From assembly GCA_021234155.1 (NCBI GenBank), contig JAJEKV010000062.1, positions 1,594,602-1,658,601 on the forward strand: a stretch of 64,000 bases of DNA, in the 5' to 3' direction. The notes under the pieces are model-generated. The model searched no databases. It saw only the letters and a program-made list of their open reading frames with translations, and had not been told where the DNA came from. The translations under genes were made by a program, and so were the position numbers. Below, in pieces: positions 45,045-56,891 of the stretch. The DNA is from Isoetes taiwanensis (lineage: Eukaryota > Streptophyta > Lycopodiopsida > Isoetales > Isoetaceae). The stretch's first letter is position 1. Each line of letters starts with the position of its first letter.

Positions 45045-46144
45045 GTGACTTCCATCCTACTCTATTTTGCAAAAGGATCAGAAGTAGATCTACAGTTGCC
45101 ATTAAAGAGGAGTTATGTTGTTAAGAAAAGTGGAAGTGCTGACCTCTCTTGTATGGCAGCTGCATACGGCGGCAGATACGAAAGTGTGCAAAGAATTGTG
45201 GCATGTGGGCCACCACTAGTTAAGATCAGAAAGGAGTGCACCAACCATTACACACGCCTCGGTGGTACATTTTAACATGCATCCATCCATTCAAGTTCTT
45301 AGCATTTTGCCTTGGGATTTAACCTCTGCCCAAAATTGAAAAGCACTAGATACTCGGCACCCGAAATAGGCCATGGGGCCACATCATTCTCAAATAAGGT
45401 GGTAACGAAGATCCGGATGGTTCCCCCCCATCTTTCTTTTACACACATGCGACGTGCATTTCCGTAGCTTTCTACAGGACCTGCCGGAATCCCACTTCTT
45501 CCAATTTAACCCCTTTTTCCCCACATTCATTTATTTCTGCGCATTTGCAGTCGAGGATCTTCCCTGTAACCAGCATTTCGCTCCAAATCCGAGGAGCGGT
45601 CCAGATGATGTCGGCTCTAGGTCTTGGGTGACTGTTTATTCCATGGGACTTGCGAAGAGTATTGCGTTTCGAGTTATGGGTGTTGACGAATTCATTAAGT
45701 AAGTGCTTTAGCAAGTCATTGCAACAGGAACTGAGATTACCAGCATTTACTAAAAAATGCCCCTGTATGTTGTATTACATGATGGGTTGTATTGATTAAC
45801 CTCTTTTCAATCTTGTCTTTTTGAATATTGCTGTCTACGCACACTTTGCATCACACTTTGCATGTTATTTCTTTGCCCCTATAGTTCATTTTTTATTATT
45901 CTGAAGAATCATTCATCTATTAATTACTATGTTCTTGCCATTGCTTACGTCTTAAAATAAGAGAACAGTGTTACAATTATCAAGAAACTGAAAAGCTTTC
46001 TTGCTATTATCAGGATATTGAGAGTTTTTTTAATTTTTGCAGCTCAGCATGGGAATATAATCGAGTTTATATGTTTTATTGCCATTTTTTGATTCTGGAT
46101 AAGCAAAGTGGCAATGATACATAAAGCTGATCCTTGTGCATGAG

Positions 46145-49100
46145 ATGGGTAGTGAAGGTGCAGCAATAAAGAAACCTGTAGAAAGTGTTCCTAAGTTTAG
46201 ATGGGGTGACCTCGATGATGAAGATCTGCAACAAGCAGAGCAGAAGAGCATTGATGGTAAAGCCTTAGGGGAAAGTTTTGGGACAGTTTGGGATGACCAA
46301 GTGAATGTTTCTGCTAGCTTTGTTATGCAAGAGACAGGTGCAATTACTTGCCTGTTGTCGACAACACGGCAGAAGGATGATGAGGGGCGAAAGGCAAAAT
46401 ACGAGCCATCACCAGGAATCCATGAGTATTCGATGGAGGGAGAAAGCATGAACACTCTGATAAGTTATGCTGAGAAGGTGGCAAATTTTGAACGGGAACA
46501 TGTTTTGTCTAATATTGCGCGAAAAGATGGCAACCAAACTTGTGATGACGTTGCTATAACCAATGGGGTAGATACAATTGAAGCATCTGCTAGATTTAAT
46601 ATCTCGATGGAACAGCCAACAAATAATAGATTAGGAGCAATACAAAGTTATACTGTTATGGACTCAAACAACAAATCATCAGAAGTATCTGAAATAGTTA
46701 CCGCACAGTGTTCAGAATTTTCAAATAGCCTTGGAGAACAGCATAATGAGTCTGTAAAAGCAAAAGAGAACCAGGACAAAAATTTTCTGGCAGCTAAGCC
46801 TTCTGCTATACCACATGAAGAAGAAAAACTTGGCAAAGGTCAAATGGATATTGGCGCGGCAGCTAGTATGCTTATGAATAAATTTGACAATACCGATCTG
46901 GCAGAGAGTAAAGAAAGATTTCGTCAACGGCTTTGGTGTTACTTATTTGAAAATCTAAATAGAGCAGTTGATGAGCTTTACTTTCTGTCCGAGCTGGAAT
47001 GCGACATGGAGCAGATAAATGAGGCATTGCTTGTCCTTGATGAAGCAAAAGTGGATTTCAAGGAGCTGAAAGATAGGGTGGACGGGTTCGACAATGTAAA
47101 GAAAAATACTCGTTTAATGAGGACGGTACCTGCAGTCACCTCTAAATCTTTAAAAATGGAACATCAACGTCCACATGCCATTGCATGGGAGGTAATCTTC
47201 AATCTTCTTTTTATGGTATAAGGAACAATGCATATTCTTCTGCAATGCCTTGCTCCACTGAAAATTATAAGCCCACATGCCATTGCATGGGAAATAATCT
47301 TCAGTCTTTTTATGGTATAAGCAACAATTCATATTCTTCTGCAAGGCCTTGCTCCGCTGGAAATTATAAGAATGGGCACTCTAATCAATTGATTTCTGAC
47401 TAAAAGTTTTGCTGAACTTATATAAAAGATTCTTTCCATCAGGTGCGGCGCATGGCATCTTCACGTCGCGCAGGCATATTGTCATCGTCTGTTGAAGCAT
47501 TGGAAAAGGTCCAACATGGGGGTTTTGATGTGAATCATCTAAATCAGGAAAAAGCAGAAGCTGTTGTGCGTGTTCCATCTGTGGTGCAAAATTGCAAAGA
47601 GATTCTTTCAACAAAACATAAATCGAAGGATACAGTTATTAGCAAGGAACTTGGGAGAAACAAATCCAGGCCGACCTCGGCACCAAGTTCATCTGAATCA
47701 TTTCGGGGTTCTAGCATGGATAAAAAGTTATTTGATGCTATCAGGACACACCAGAGTCAGATATCATCATCAACTGATTCTTCTCGATTGAAAGAAAGTA
47801 AAAAAATTGAAAGACAGAAACTGGCTCCAAAGAGCCTAGATAAAAGGCCTGATACTCAGGCTGCACGGCAAGAGCCTCATCAGTCAACTCCAGAAGTATC
47901 ATTGTCTTTGGTTAGCAAAACGGAAAAGCCGCCAATGGCCCCTATTAATTCGAGTGAAATCAACAGTACAGTTTCAAAGTCCTTTGTTCCTGAAGAGCAA
48001 GGCACCTCCATTAAGAACGAGGATAAGAAAACTGCAAACAGCAAATCTGCATTGGAAGCATGGAAAGAGAAGAGGAATTGGGAGGATATACTCTCGTCTC
48101 CATTACCTAATTCATCCAAAACATCTGGATCCCCAATAACTGGAAGGAAAAGCACAGAACGTGCCCGTGTGTTGCATGATAAGTTGATGTCACCTGAAAG
48201 AAAGAAGAAGAGTCCATTGGAAATGAAAAAGGAGGTTGATGAGAAGCAGGCACGTGCTACACGAATAAGGAGAGAACTGGAAATTGAACGGGTACAACGG
48301 TTACAGCGTACAACTGAGAAATTGAATCGGGTTAGTGAATGGCAGGCAGTGAAGAGCAGTAAGCTTAGAGAAGGAATGCATGCTCGGCATCAGCGTGGTG
48401 AGTCGAGGCATGAGGCCCATCTAGCACAAATTGCAAGAAGGGCAAGTGATGAAAGCAGTAAGGTAAGTGAGGTTAGGTTCATTACCTCACTTAACGAGGG
48501 AAATAAAAAGCTTTCTTTACAGCAAAAGCTCCAGGATTCTGAATTAAGAAGGGCTGAAAGGTTGCAGACCTTGAGGATCAAACAGAAGGAAGATGTGGCA
48601 AGGGAAGGAGCTGCTCTCGAACGTAGGAAGCTTTTGGAGGCAGAGAGATTACAGCGAATAGCTGATACACAGAGGAAAAAGGAAGAAGCTCAGGCAAGAA
48701 GAGAAGAGGAGCGTAAAGCTGCAAGTGCTGCACGTGAGGCACGTGCAGTTGAGCAAGTAAGGAAGAAGGAAGTACGTGCTAAAGCGCAGCAAGAGGAGGC
48801 TGAATCTATGCGCCAAAAATTGGCAGAGAGATTAAGAGATAGTGCAGCGCGTCGAAGAGTTTACTTGGAACAGATTCGTGAGAGGGCTGTCATGGATGTA
48901 AGGGACCAAGGTTCTCCATTGTCAAGGCGCCCTTTAAGTAAAGAAGGGCAACCAAAAGCAAGTCTGGAAGAGTTGGCAGCTGAAAGGGAAATAAATTCAT
49001 ATAGACTCGCCACACCAGTAAGAATACTTGCAGGCTCAAATACAATAAATACAACAGTCAATTCTGAATCTTCAGTTGGTCAACAGCAGGCTCTTAAGAA

Positions 49101-52100
49101 GAGAATAAAAAAGATACGGCAAAGGTTAACGGCTCGAAAATTTGAGTTTGTTGAACCACCTTTAGGTGCAGAAGGAGTTGGCATAGGTTCGATTTCAGTA
49201 GCAGCAGCTGCAAGATCCAAAATAGGTAGGTGGCTGCAGGATTTGCAGAGACTACAACAGGCCAGAAAAGCAGGTGTAACAGCGGCTGGATTGATCATTA
49301 CGGAGATAGTAAAGGTAATCTTTTTGTCATAACTAATATGAGATGTCAAGCTTATTGGGTTTCTTCCTCTTGGAATGTGCACGTCCTTCTTACATAAGAA
49401 ATTGTGTAATTTGTTTGCCTTTAAAGAAGAATGACTGATTATCGATGTCCTGGGCGACTTAGGGGCAAATGAGGTCCACTTATGCTTTTCCCTTGATGCC
49501 CATTAATGTTTCTAGAGGAAGAAAGGAATGTCTATTCTGGTAGCTTCTATATAAGCCCTATTGTCAGAATTTAGTGGCTTTGCTCTTCAAAAATGTCTGT
49601 CTCTTTGTGCTGCAGTTTGTTTCATCTTCATGGAAGTTGTCAATGTTGTTTCCTTTAGATTAGAAGACTCCCTTTGCTTTTGCGAGTCTTCAGTTCCCTG
49701 TAGTCAGCCCTTTCTCTTCAATTAAGAAGAATGAAGTTGACCTGTTGAGCTCATGAAGAGCCACCTCTCCTCCTACATTTCTGGTTATTAATGCTTCATC
49801 AGCTGGCAAAGTACTTGTTGACCTGAAGAGGCGTTACTTTCTTAGTCTTATGAAGTTCAGCAGGGCAAGTGAAAATCAAATCCTTCACAGGCTCATCTTT
49901 GCCAGATCAAACAAGACCTTTTGGCAGTCAAGCAGCATAGTGCGGCTAGCCTCAAATCTCCAAGTGGTGGACAAACACTTTAAAGCGTATCTTTTGGAAA
50001 CGGTGCATTGTTTGAAAGGCCAATATGCATGTATGACATAGCCTCTGAGGGAAGGAGTGGGGAAGAGACAGAGCTTTAATCATGCTAATCTGCACACCTG
50101 TGCTGCCAGGATGGAAATAGCTGTGATTTTTACTGAGCTTATCGATCTATCTCTGTGTTTGCAGTCGTTTTTGGTCTTATATATTGTCACTTTCTCCCTT
50201 CTCTTGCTGCTTCATAAAGGTTGGTTTTAAAGAACATTTCTTTTTGTCGCTTTGTTCTGCAGTACGTTGATGGCAAAGAAGCAGAGCTCCATGCAGCTCG
50301 TCAGGCGGGTCTTCTTGATTTCGTAGCCACTGCACTTTCAGCATCTCACACATCAAAACCTGAAGCTTGCAATAGTACAATTGCACTTTTAAGACTTCTG
50401 CTTGTTCTTCTGATGTTGCCTGCAAACAGAAGTTACTTTCTAGCTCGAAATTTTTCTCCACCATTAATTCCAATGCTAGCTACAGTGCTTGAAAACTACA
50501 GTGGCGTAGGTTGCTCGAGCACCCTGAATGTTCAGTTTGTAACAACAAACTCTGTCCCAATTAAGGATGTAGATAAAGCATCTATTGATGAAAAGCTAGA
50601 GGCCATTGGAGAAGTATTGCAGGGGCTTCTCAAATGTATGACCCTTGTCATAGGCCATGTTTGCACTGATGAAAAGCAGATGCAGATGCAAGATGACTTA
50701 GCCGAGCTTTTAGTAGCATGTGAAGTGATTCACCGTATGCGTAATTTATTTGCACTGTTTGACAGACCACAAGTTGAAGGAGCACCCATTCCACCTCCTG
50801 TACTTTTGGGCTTAAAGCTAATGGAGACTTTGACAGCTCTCAGATTGGCAGAGATGAATGGTTCACTTGATGGATCGTTGCAACTACTGTCTCAAAAGCT
50901 GCCTTTTATCAGGAGTGATGTGCAGACATCTTGCATGATAAACGTGGAACACTTGAAAGGATCAGCGAAAGAACTACCTAGCGCAAATAGACAAGAGAAG
51001 GAATTACCATCTGAAAATGAAGAGGATGGAACCAAGATATCCACAAAAGAGAACAGTAAAGATATCCAGGATGAACCTGAAACTACAAAGGAAGTGCAGC
51101 AGGAGGATTATAAAAAAATAGATTCTTCTGTAACCACGAATTTCTCTGTCAATATGGATGGCATGGTAGAAAAGAAGACTCTAGAGATGGCATCGGAGGA
51201 TGTTAACAAGACAAAAGAGGGGTATGACATTGGTCACGGGAATGGTGCCGAAGACGTGAATGTATCAGTTGATATGACCTCCTGTAAGGACGTGAAAAGA
51301 ACACAAAATGGACTGGCATCTAAGAGGCGCATGAGCAATTTAATGGTTGCAGTTGCAGAAACTGGACTAATTGGCCTTCCCTCCCTTCTAACAGCTGTTC
51401 TTCTTCAGGCAAATCCTCGATCTTCTCCCGAGCAGGTAAGGAGTATATAATTCTTTTTGAATGATGGTAGAATAAGAAACCTGGGCGCTGAGCATATTCT
51501 TCCTTATGTTGTAGGCTGCATCAGCACTTCCAGATAATTTTGAGGAGGTGGCTACTAGTGTTTTGCGAGTTCTAAATAATTTTGCAAGATTAGACCTTTC
51601 ACTTGTACAAAATATGCTGGTAAGTTATTTAGTATATAGTTTTTGAGTGTCAATGTTTGTTGCAACTTTTCTTAAGCATTGCTGGGAGTTGAATGCTTAG
51701 GGATAAGGATTGTTCAAACAGCAGTTTGAAATTTGTAGGTTACCAGTTTTGAATTTTATTCTGAAATGCATTCTATAGACAGGCTCGATACACTAAATAT
51801 ATTGCATATTTTATGCAGGGATTGCCAGACTTGCGAATGGAGTTTTTCCACCTTGTTAGCTTTCTTCTTTCATACTGCACGTGCAAATGGAAGAATGCTA
51901 CTGATCAGGTATGCAGGTTGCAGTAGTATGCATACCCTAAAGTGCATGAGTTGGTATAAAAGTTATTTGCTGTAAGGTTTTCAATCAATGTATCTGATTC
52001 TGTCACTATTTGTCTTGTTTCTAAACCCTGGGGCTGAACATTCAGAACTAGCAATCTTCTTAAGGAAAGTGGATTAGAAATAAGAATACATGTAACTGTT

Positions 52101-53092
52101 AAAGAAGACAACTATATCCTTCCTAATTACTGAAGAAGAACTATATCCTTCCTAATTACTGTGCTGTCTTGATAGGTTGCATCATTGTTACTGGAGACAC
52201 TGCTCCTGCTTGGATATTTTGGTTTGCTTCATCCAGAGAACCAGGCAGTTCTTCGTTGGGGTAAAAGTCCAACTATACTCCACAAGGTAACCCTCTATTT
52301 TACGCTTGCATCTATTTGATTTGCTTTAATGAATTGGTTTTTTGCCCTATGCAGATCTGCGACTTGCCATTTGCTTTTTTCAGTGATGCACATTTGATTC
52401 CGATATTGGTAGGAACACTTTTGGCAGTATGTTATGGAAGTGAACGTAATCGGGATGTGATCCAACAAGAGCTGAGCATGGAAATGTTTCTTTCCTTTTT
52501 CCAATCTTCAAAGGCTGATGTCATGTCCAACACAGCCTTGAAACAAACTAAGTCTGGTGAAATAATTCCAAATGCATTCCAAAGGCAAAGCATAGTGATG
52601 GAAGCTATTGTTGAGGAATCTGAGGAGGACTTGCAGCAGGTAGATATTCCTACCGAGTTGAAGATGGGGCCCAATGATTCCCAGGAACTAGAGTCTGACC
52701 CCTCAGTCCTCAAGCGTTCTGGAACTCCAAATGCAAAACGAGCTGCCAGACTTGGGGCAAAGGTTACTATGAATGATGGAGATTCAGTCAGAGAATCAAA
52801 TAGCACAAAAAGTGCACATGCAAAAGCTGTTCGGAGCTTAGGTTCTGTAGTTAACATAGAAAGTGGAATTGCTCAATCAAAGAAAAATAAAATAGGAGCT
52901 ACATCCACTTCAGAAAGCTCTATGAAAGCCTTGAAGGGTACCTTACCTAGCACGGCTGCAGTTTCAGCATTAGAAAGCACAAAAGAAAATCTGGCTACTT
53001 TTGCTCTTCCTGCAGCATTCATGCTACAGAAGCGTTTTCCAATAAGTTTGTTAGATGCTGCAGAGGGGTTTTTTGCTGTTTCAGCACATTAG
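46145..53092 (+). CDS. SCAPER-like protein (S-phase cyclin A-associated, ER), plant homologue
   Basis: Seven coding exons join in phase 0 with GT-AG introns: 46145-47191, 47443-49314, 50263-51435, 51515-51619, 51819-51908, 52176-52286 and 52355-53092, giving 1711 codons. The N-terminus has the plant signature KFRWGDLDDED. Residues about 255-345 match the SCAPER N-terminal domain (RLWCYLFENLNRAVDELYFL ... HAIAWEV). Exon 2 encodes a long charged coiled coil (EERKAASAAREARAVEQVRK) and TAAGLIITEIVK. Exons 3-7 carry the helical C-terminal half (YVDGKEAELHAARQAGLLDF, ENQAVLRWGKSPTILHK, ICDLPFAFFSD). In animals SCAPER binds cyclin A/CDK2 at the ER and ciliary sites; the plant role is not established. 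A further 5' exon is possible, because plant homologues usually extend upstream of this ATG. The gene converges on the PPR gene. It shows no frameshift, unlike the surrounding transposons. Confidence 0.88.
47171..47370 (+). repeat. 102-bp tandem duplication across a SCAPER splice donor
   Basis: Copy 1 (47171-47272) includes the last 21 nt of exon 1 and the donor GAG|GTAATC. Copy 2 (47273-47370) repeats the exon end, but its donor position reads AAATAATC, so the GT is lost. Only the first donor can be used. Confidence 0.9.
49315..50262 (+). other. SCAPER intron 2 (948 bp), nothing else recognised
   Basis: The longest intron of the gene, with GTAATC at the donor and TTGTTCTGCAG at the acceptor. 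A 63-codon frame inside (49850-50041) has no support as a gene. Confidence 0.8.
52104..52160 (+). repeat. 28-bp tandem duplication in SCAPER intron 5
   Basis: AACTATATCCTTCCTAATTA occurs twice in succession, shortly before the exon 6 acceptor at 52175. Confidence 0.8.
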
Positions 53093-53775
53093 GACAAAGA
53101 AATTTCTCACATCCTACAGTGTTGCGGCACAGCCATCACTACTAGTGAGGAAAAATTGATACCTGCAAAAGTCAAAGGGAACAAATCATTTGCTGACAAT
53201 GAATGGTATAATTTTGGAAGTTTGAACTTGTTGAAGGGATGCCTGAAGTTGAATGCGATTTTGTCTGCTGAGAGAATGGATCTGTGCCTACATCCAGTAT
53301 ATGATTTTGCAGAAGATATGGCACTTAAGGAAATATTTGCCGTGGGTTTTCAACGAAATATAAGCTATAAAGGTAATTTTGCATCTCGGCATCAATTGAA
53401 CCAGCTTTTATTCGATCAGGTGCTTTTGCACCTTGTGAAGAGATTAATGAGCTTTTCATTGACTTGGGGTTATTATTACCGTCATTTTGTGAGTTTTGAG
53501 ATATGTAAAAATTGATGTTGAATTATCCAGGTTCTGTTATCATTCGATCATGTGTAAAGACCATACAAAATAATAGATCATACATACATCAGTGCCAAGC
53601 AATTGAACAGATCATTAACCATAAAGGCCAAGTCATTATGTTCCATTTGACTTGATTATATTTATGCCGTTTGCACCATTTGATCATGCATTGTTCACGA
53701 AACTTGAGCATTGAGTTTCCCTTTGTGTAGCCAGGCATCTTGTGCATTTTTTGTTCTTTCGCCTCTTTTATTAAT
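53093..53775. other. Convergent 3' region between SCAPER and PPR genes
   Basis: Probably the 3' UTRs of both genes. A 119-codon plus-strand frame (53156-53515) follows the SCAPER stop but shows no family resemblance. It could be a skipped or alternative terminal exon only if the SCAPER stop were spliced out. Confidence 0.5.
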
Positions 53776-55362
53776 TCAACCATTTTCATGTGTGACAGTA
53801 AACTTCATCCGCTTCAGTAACATGGAACCATCCAATTGACCAGCTGCTGCATATAGGTTTGATAACAAAACATATAATCCTGCATCTTCTGGATCTAATT
53901 CAAGAATGTGCCCAGCAACGCGCTGCCCTCTTTCTAAATCGACAAAGGTATTGCAAGAGCCAAGCAAAGCTGTCCAGGAGGCAACGTCATATTGACATGG
54001 CATGCTAATAAGGAAGGCTTCTACCAAATCAAGTTGTCCAGCTCGTCCTAATAAATCAATCATGCAGTTAAAATGCTCTACAGATGGTACAATATGGTAG
54101 TCTCCCACCATGGAGACAAGTGAGAAACAGCCTTCATTTTCCAAAGCAGCATAGTTACAAACCGAGAGGAGACTCACAAAAGTAGGCCCACTGGGCATCA
54201 TATTCAACTTCAATGATTGAAAATTTGAGAATGCCTCCTTGCTATATCCATGTAATGAATATGCTCCAATTAAAGTATTCCATGAAACCAGATCCCAGTC
54301 AGACATTTTATTAAAAACTTCAAGTGCATCAACCAAATTTCCACACTTCCCATACATATCGATGAGAGCAGTTGCCACAACGACATCAGACTCTAATCCC
54401 CTTCTTTTAACTTTGTTATGTATCTTTTTGCCTTCAACTAAGGCTGAGTAATTGGCACATGCATCTAGGATGCTCACAAAGGTCACCTTATCTGGTTTCA
54501 TGCCTGCCAATTCCATTTGGTGAAGAAAATAAGTGGCTTTGCTAAACTGCCCTTGTTGTGAATAACCCGCAATAAGAGCATTCCAAGAGGCAAAATCTCT
54601 GACAGGCATTTTTCTAAAAAGTTCAAAAGCTTTGTCCAATTGGCCATGCTGTGCATGTGCTGAAATCATTGCATTCCAGGAAACAATATCTCTACAGGGC
54701 ATTTGCTCAAACAGTGCAAGCGCGGTGTTTAGCTGTCCCTCCCTTGCATAACCACAAATCATTGCAGTCCATGAAATGACATTAGGTCGCGGCATTTGTG
54801 TAAACATTTCAAAAGCCTTGTCCATCTGCCTTTGCTGGACATAAGCAGAAATCATGGCATTCCATGACACTGCATCGCGCTGAGGCATAGCCTCGAATGT
54901 CTTTACCGCCTCTTTCAATTGTCCTCTCTGAGCATATGCTGAAAGCATGGTAGTCCATGCAAAGGTATCCTGTTGTGGCATTCGTTGAAACAGCTGCAAT
55001 GCTTTGTCCATCTGGCCATGATGAGCACAAGCAGAAATTATAAGGTTCCAAGTAAAAGAATTTTTGTTATTCATCTTATCAAACACTGCCTGTGCTTCCT
55101 GCAAGGCTCCACATTTTCCATACATCTGAACTAAGAGGTTACACAAAAATCTATCTCCATCTAACCCACTTCGTACAATATGGTCATGAATTTTCTTACC
55201 TTGTGAAAGAGCTTTTGCGCTTCCGCATTCCCGGAGAAGAGAGGCAACCTTTGTAATGTGCTGCAGATCTTCCTTGGAGGTATGGATTAGATGGATGGGC
55301 TTCTGTCTGGAGCAGCGGGAAAGGAACGAATAGAATTTTAAGCATCGGAGGAGGGCTTTCAT
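53776..55362 (-). CDS. PLS-class pentatricopeptide repeat protein (E-type end, no DYW)
   Basis: An intronless 528-residue protein. Residues 1-21 (MKALLRCLKFYSFLSRCSRQ) are basic with no acidic residues, as expected of a mitochondrial or plastid presequence. PPR motifs run from about residue 35. There is an initial GKKIHDHIVRSGLDGDRFLC / LVQMYGKCGALQEAQAVFDK pair, then a run of short S-type repeats of about 31 residues (WNAMISAYVQQRQMDKAFEM, WTAMICGYAREGQLNTALAL and relatives), and a final PLS set (KVTFVSILDACANYSALVEG). The C-terminus is E-like (ASWTALLGSCNTFVDLERGQ ... AGLYVLLSNLYAAAGQLDGS) and stops 15 residues later, so the E2 region is short and the DYW cytidine deaminase is absent. Such proteins bind organellar RNA for editing or processing and would need a DYW partner for editing. 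The target cannot be predicted reliably here. It is divergent from the gene at 55489. Confidence 0.93.
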   Translation of the reverse strand: MKALLRCLKFYSFLSRCSRQKPIHLIHTSKEDLQHITKVASLLRECGSAKALSQGKKIHDHIVRSGLDGDRFLCNLLVQMYGKCGALQEAQAVFDKMNNKNSFTWNLIISACAHHGQMDKALQLFQRMPQQDTFAWTTMLSAYAQRGQLKEAVKTFEAMPQRDAVSWNAMISAYVQQRQMDKAFEMFTQMPRPNVISWTAMICGYAREGQLNTALALFEQMPCRDIVSWNAMISAHAQHGQLDKAFELFRKMPVRDFASWNALIAGYSQQGQFSKATYFLHQMELAGMKPDKVTFVSILDACANYSALVEGKKIHNKVKRRGLESDVVVATALIDMYGKCGNLVDALEVFNKMSDWDLVSWNTLIGAYSLHGYSKEAFSNFQSLKLNMMPSGPTFVSLLSVCNYAALENEGCFSLVSMVGDYHIVPSVEHFNCMIDLLGRAGQLDLVEAFLISMPCQYDVASWTALLGSCNTFVDLERGQRVAGHILELDPEDAGLYVLLSNLYAAAGQLDGSMLLKRMKFTVTHENG

Positions 55363-55488
55363 CTATTTTCGCCATACCAAGCAACTGCGAGGGGTTTTAG
55401 GTTCAAAAAATGCATGCTGCCACGTAATTTTCCATGTCAGCTAAATAAAGGATAACAACCAAGATCAGGAGTTAGGGTTTATGCAGGT
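55363..55488. promoter_or_regulatory. 126-bp divergent promoter with telo-box
   Basis: The only sequence between the ATG of the minus-strand PPR gene and the ATG of the plus-strand gene. It contains GTTAGGGTTTA (telo-box AAACCCTAA in reverse) at about 55470-55480 and GCCACGTAA with an ACGT core near 55425. Telo-boxes mark many plant promoters of ribosomal, organelle-biogenesis and cell-cycle genes. A short upstream ATG at 55481 overlaps the plus-strand start out of frame. Confidence 0.6.
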
Positions 55489-56891
55489 ATGGAGAATAGG
55501 CCAGATGAATCTCTCCCTCCGCCTCCCTTGTTTTGGCCTCCTCCGCCACCTCCACCGTGCTGCTATGGCCACTATTATCCTCCTCCCTTTAACCACTGTC
55601 TTGATTTTTTTAGACTGGGATTTCAGTCTGTAAAAAAACATCATTCGATCTCTGAAAATCAGCAGGCACATTTTCCCTTCCAAGTCGTGCCAAATTGTCA
55701 CCCATGCTTCCCTTCTATTCTGTTGCCTGCTTTCTCTATGACCAACTTTTATGGTCTGAACCCACATGGTGCGACAAATAACGTACAGGAAATTGCCCAT
55801 GATCCTGAATGGCCTGAAGGTGATGAGCACGGTTTTGAGATCTTTAATAGGTACTTCTCATCTACTATTCAGCAGCAGTTATTTTTAATTCGATTTGGAA
55901 AGTGTATTTTCTGTTTAGTGAGAGTAGTGTTTGCACTTAGCGCTATTGCATATCTTGTTTTAAATTGGGTTCTTCATAGTTTCAAGTCTTATATTATTCC
56001 TTGTTTCCGTTGAATTCTAGATCTTACAGTCTTTTAGGTACTGTTCTCTCTCCTCTTATCTTAAATAAACAGCAATAAAGTACATGACAATGGTGTGCTG
56101 GATAGAGCAGTTCACAACGGTGGTGAAGTCAATGAGGGTAGTTTTAGTGATCCCGCTACAGTGAAAAAATATGCTAGACATGTTCAGTTACAGATATTGC
56201 AGGCTTTGTATATAAAGATGTAATTTTACTCTATATTCCTCAGGTGGATCCTCGCAGACGCCGATAGGCCCAGGGATATGGGTAAAAGCACAATCTTGGG
56301 GAAGACAATTTACTTGCTTGTCTGCCTTTAAATTTGCTGTGGGGCAAATAAATTTGTCATTGCAACTAAGGTGCAATTCTTGCAAACTGTGGCACCAGCT
56401 GTAAAGTTGCAGATAGTTGTTTCTCATGTATTGTCTGAGATGTTCGTTGGCTTGAGCCTTTCTTCCTTTGGTTTCATGCTGCACAGTTACTTATGCAAAT
56501 TTTGTTTACCTATAAAGGGAAGATGAAGTTGCAGATGAAGATGAATTGGAACCCGAGTTTGTGCTGACTGATGAATGGATGGAGTTCTTTGCTAAATCTG
56601 AGGCAAAGAGGAAGAAAGGTGAGCTTAATTATATGGAGAGCTTTTTGTGTTGGACTGCAATTGCTAATGGCAAATCAGCCGTTCTCCTTTATTCATATAC
56701 TAACTTTAACCTTTTCTATTCCCTATGTTTTAGAAAAGAAACATAGGCGAAAATTAGCAAAAGCTGCACGTAAAGCTGCAAGGTTGGCTGAACTGTGTGT
56801 TGAACAGGTTCAACCAAATGTAGCCTGTGATGACTTGGCTGATAGGGAGAAGGAACCAAGTATTAATATTGCTGAGGATGCCGAAGTATGA
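55489..56891 (+). CDS. 226-residue proline-rich/basic protein, unknown (possible Gemin8-like)
   Basis: Four exons join without a frame break: 55489-55850, 56073-56137, 56523-56618 and 56734-56891. The lengths 362+65+96+158 sum to 681 nt, stop included. The N-terminus is proline-rich (LPPPPLFWPPPPPPPCCYGH), then a His/aromatic middle (NFYGLNPHGATNN). The C-terminal third has DELEPEFVLTDEWMEFFAKS, a helix, then a basic stretch EAKRKKEKKHRRKLAKAARK that should target the nucleus. The acidic patch plus -EW-EFFA-SE--R-KEKK pattern recalls the C-terminal region of Gemin8, an SMN-complex subunit, but the similarity is short and I give no symbol. The exon 2-3 boundaries are the least certain part. 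It shares its promoter with the PPR gene. Confidence 0.7.

Noticed and set aside
45045-45702. Open frames at 45045-45275 and 45454-45702 as upstream SCAPER exons
   Set aside because: A GTAAGT donor follows the second frame near 45700, but neither shows the GSGW-EVKKK-type N-terminus expected of plant SCAPER. They remain possible 5' UTR and are not supported as coding.
46648-49382. Minus-strand frames of 60-140 codons across the SCAPER exons
   Set aside because: Shadows of the plus-strand coding sequence, whose exons join in phase and match a known family.
53156-53515. 119-codon frame after the SCAPER stop as a terminal exon
   Set aside because: No family resemblance and no clear splice pair. 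The SCAPER frame ends naturally at 53092.
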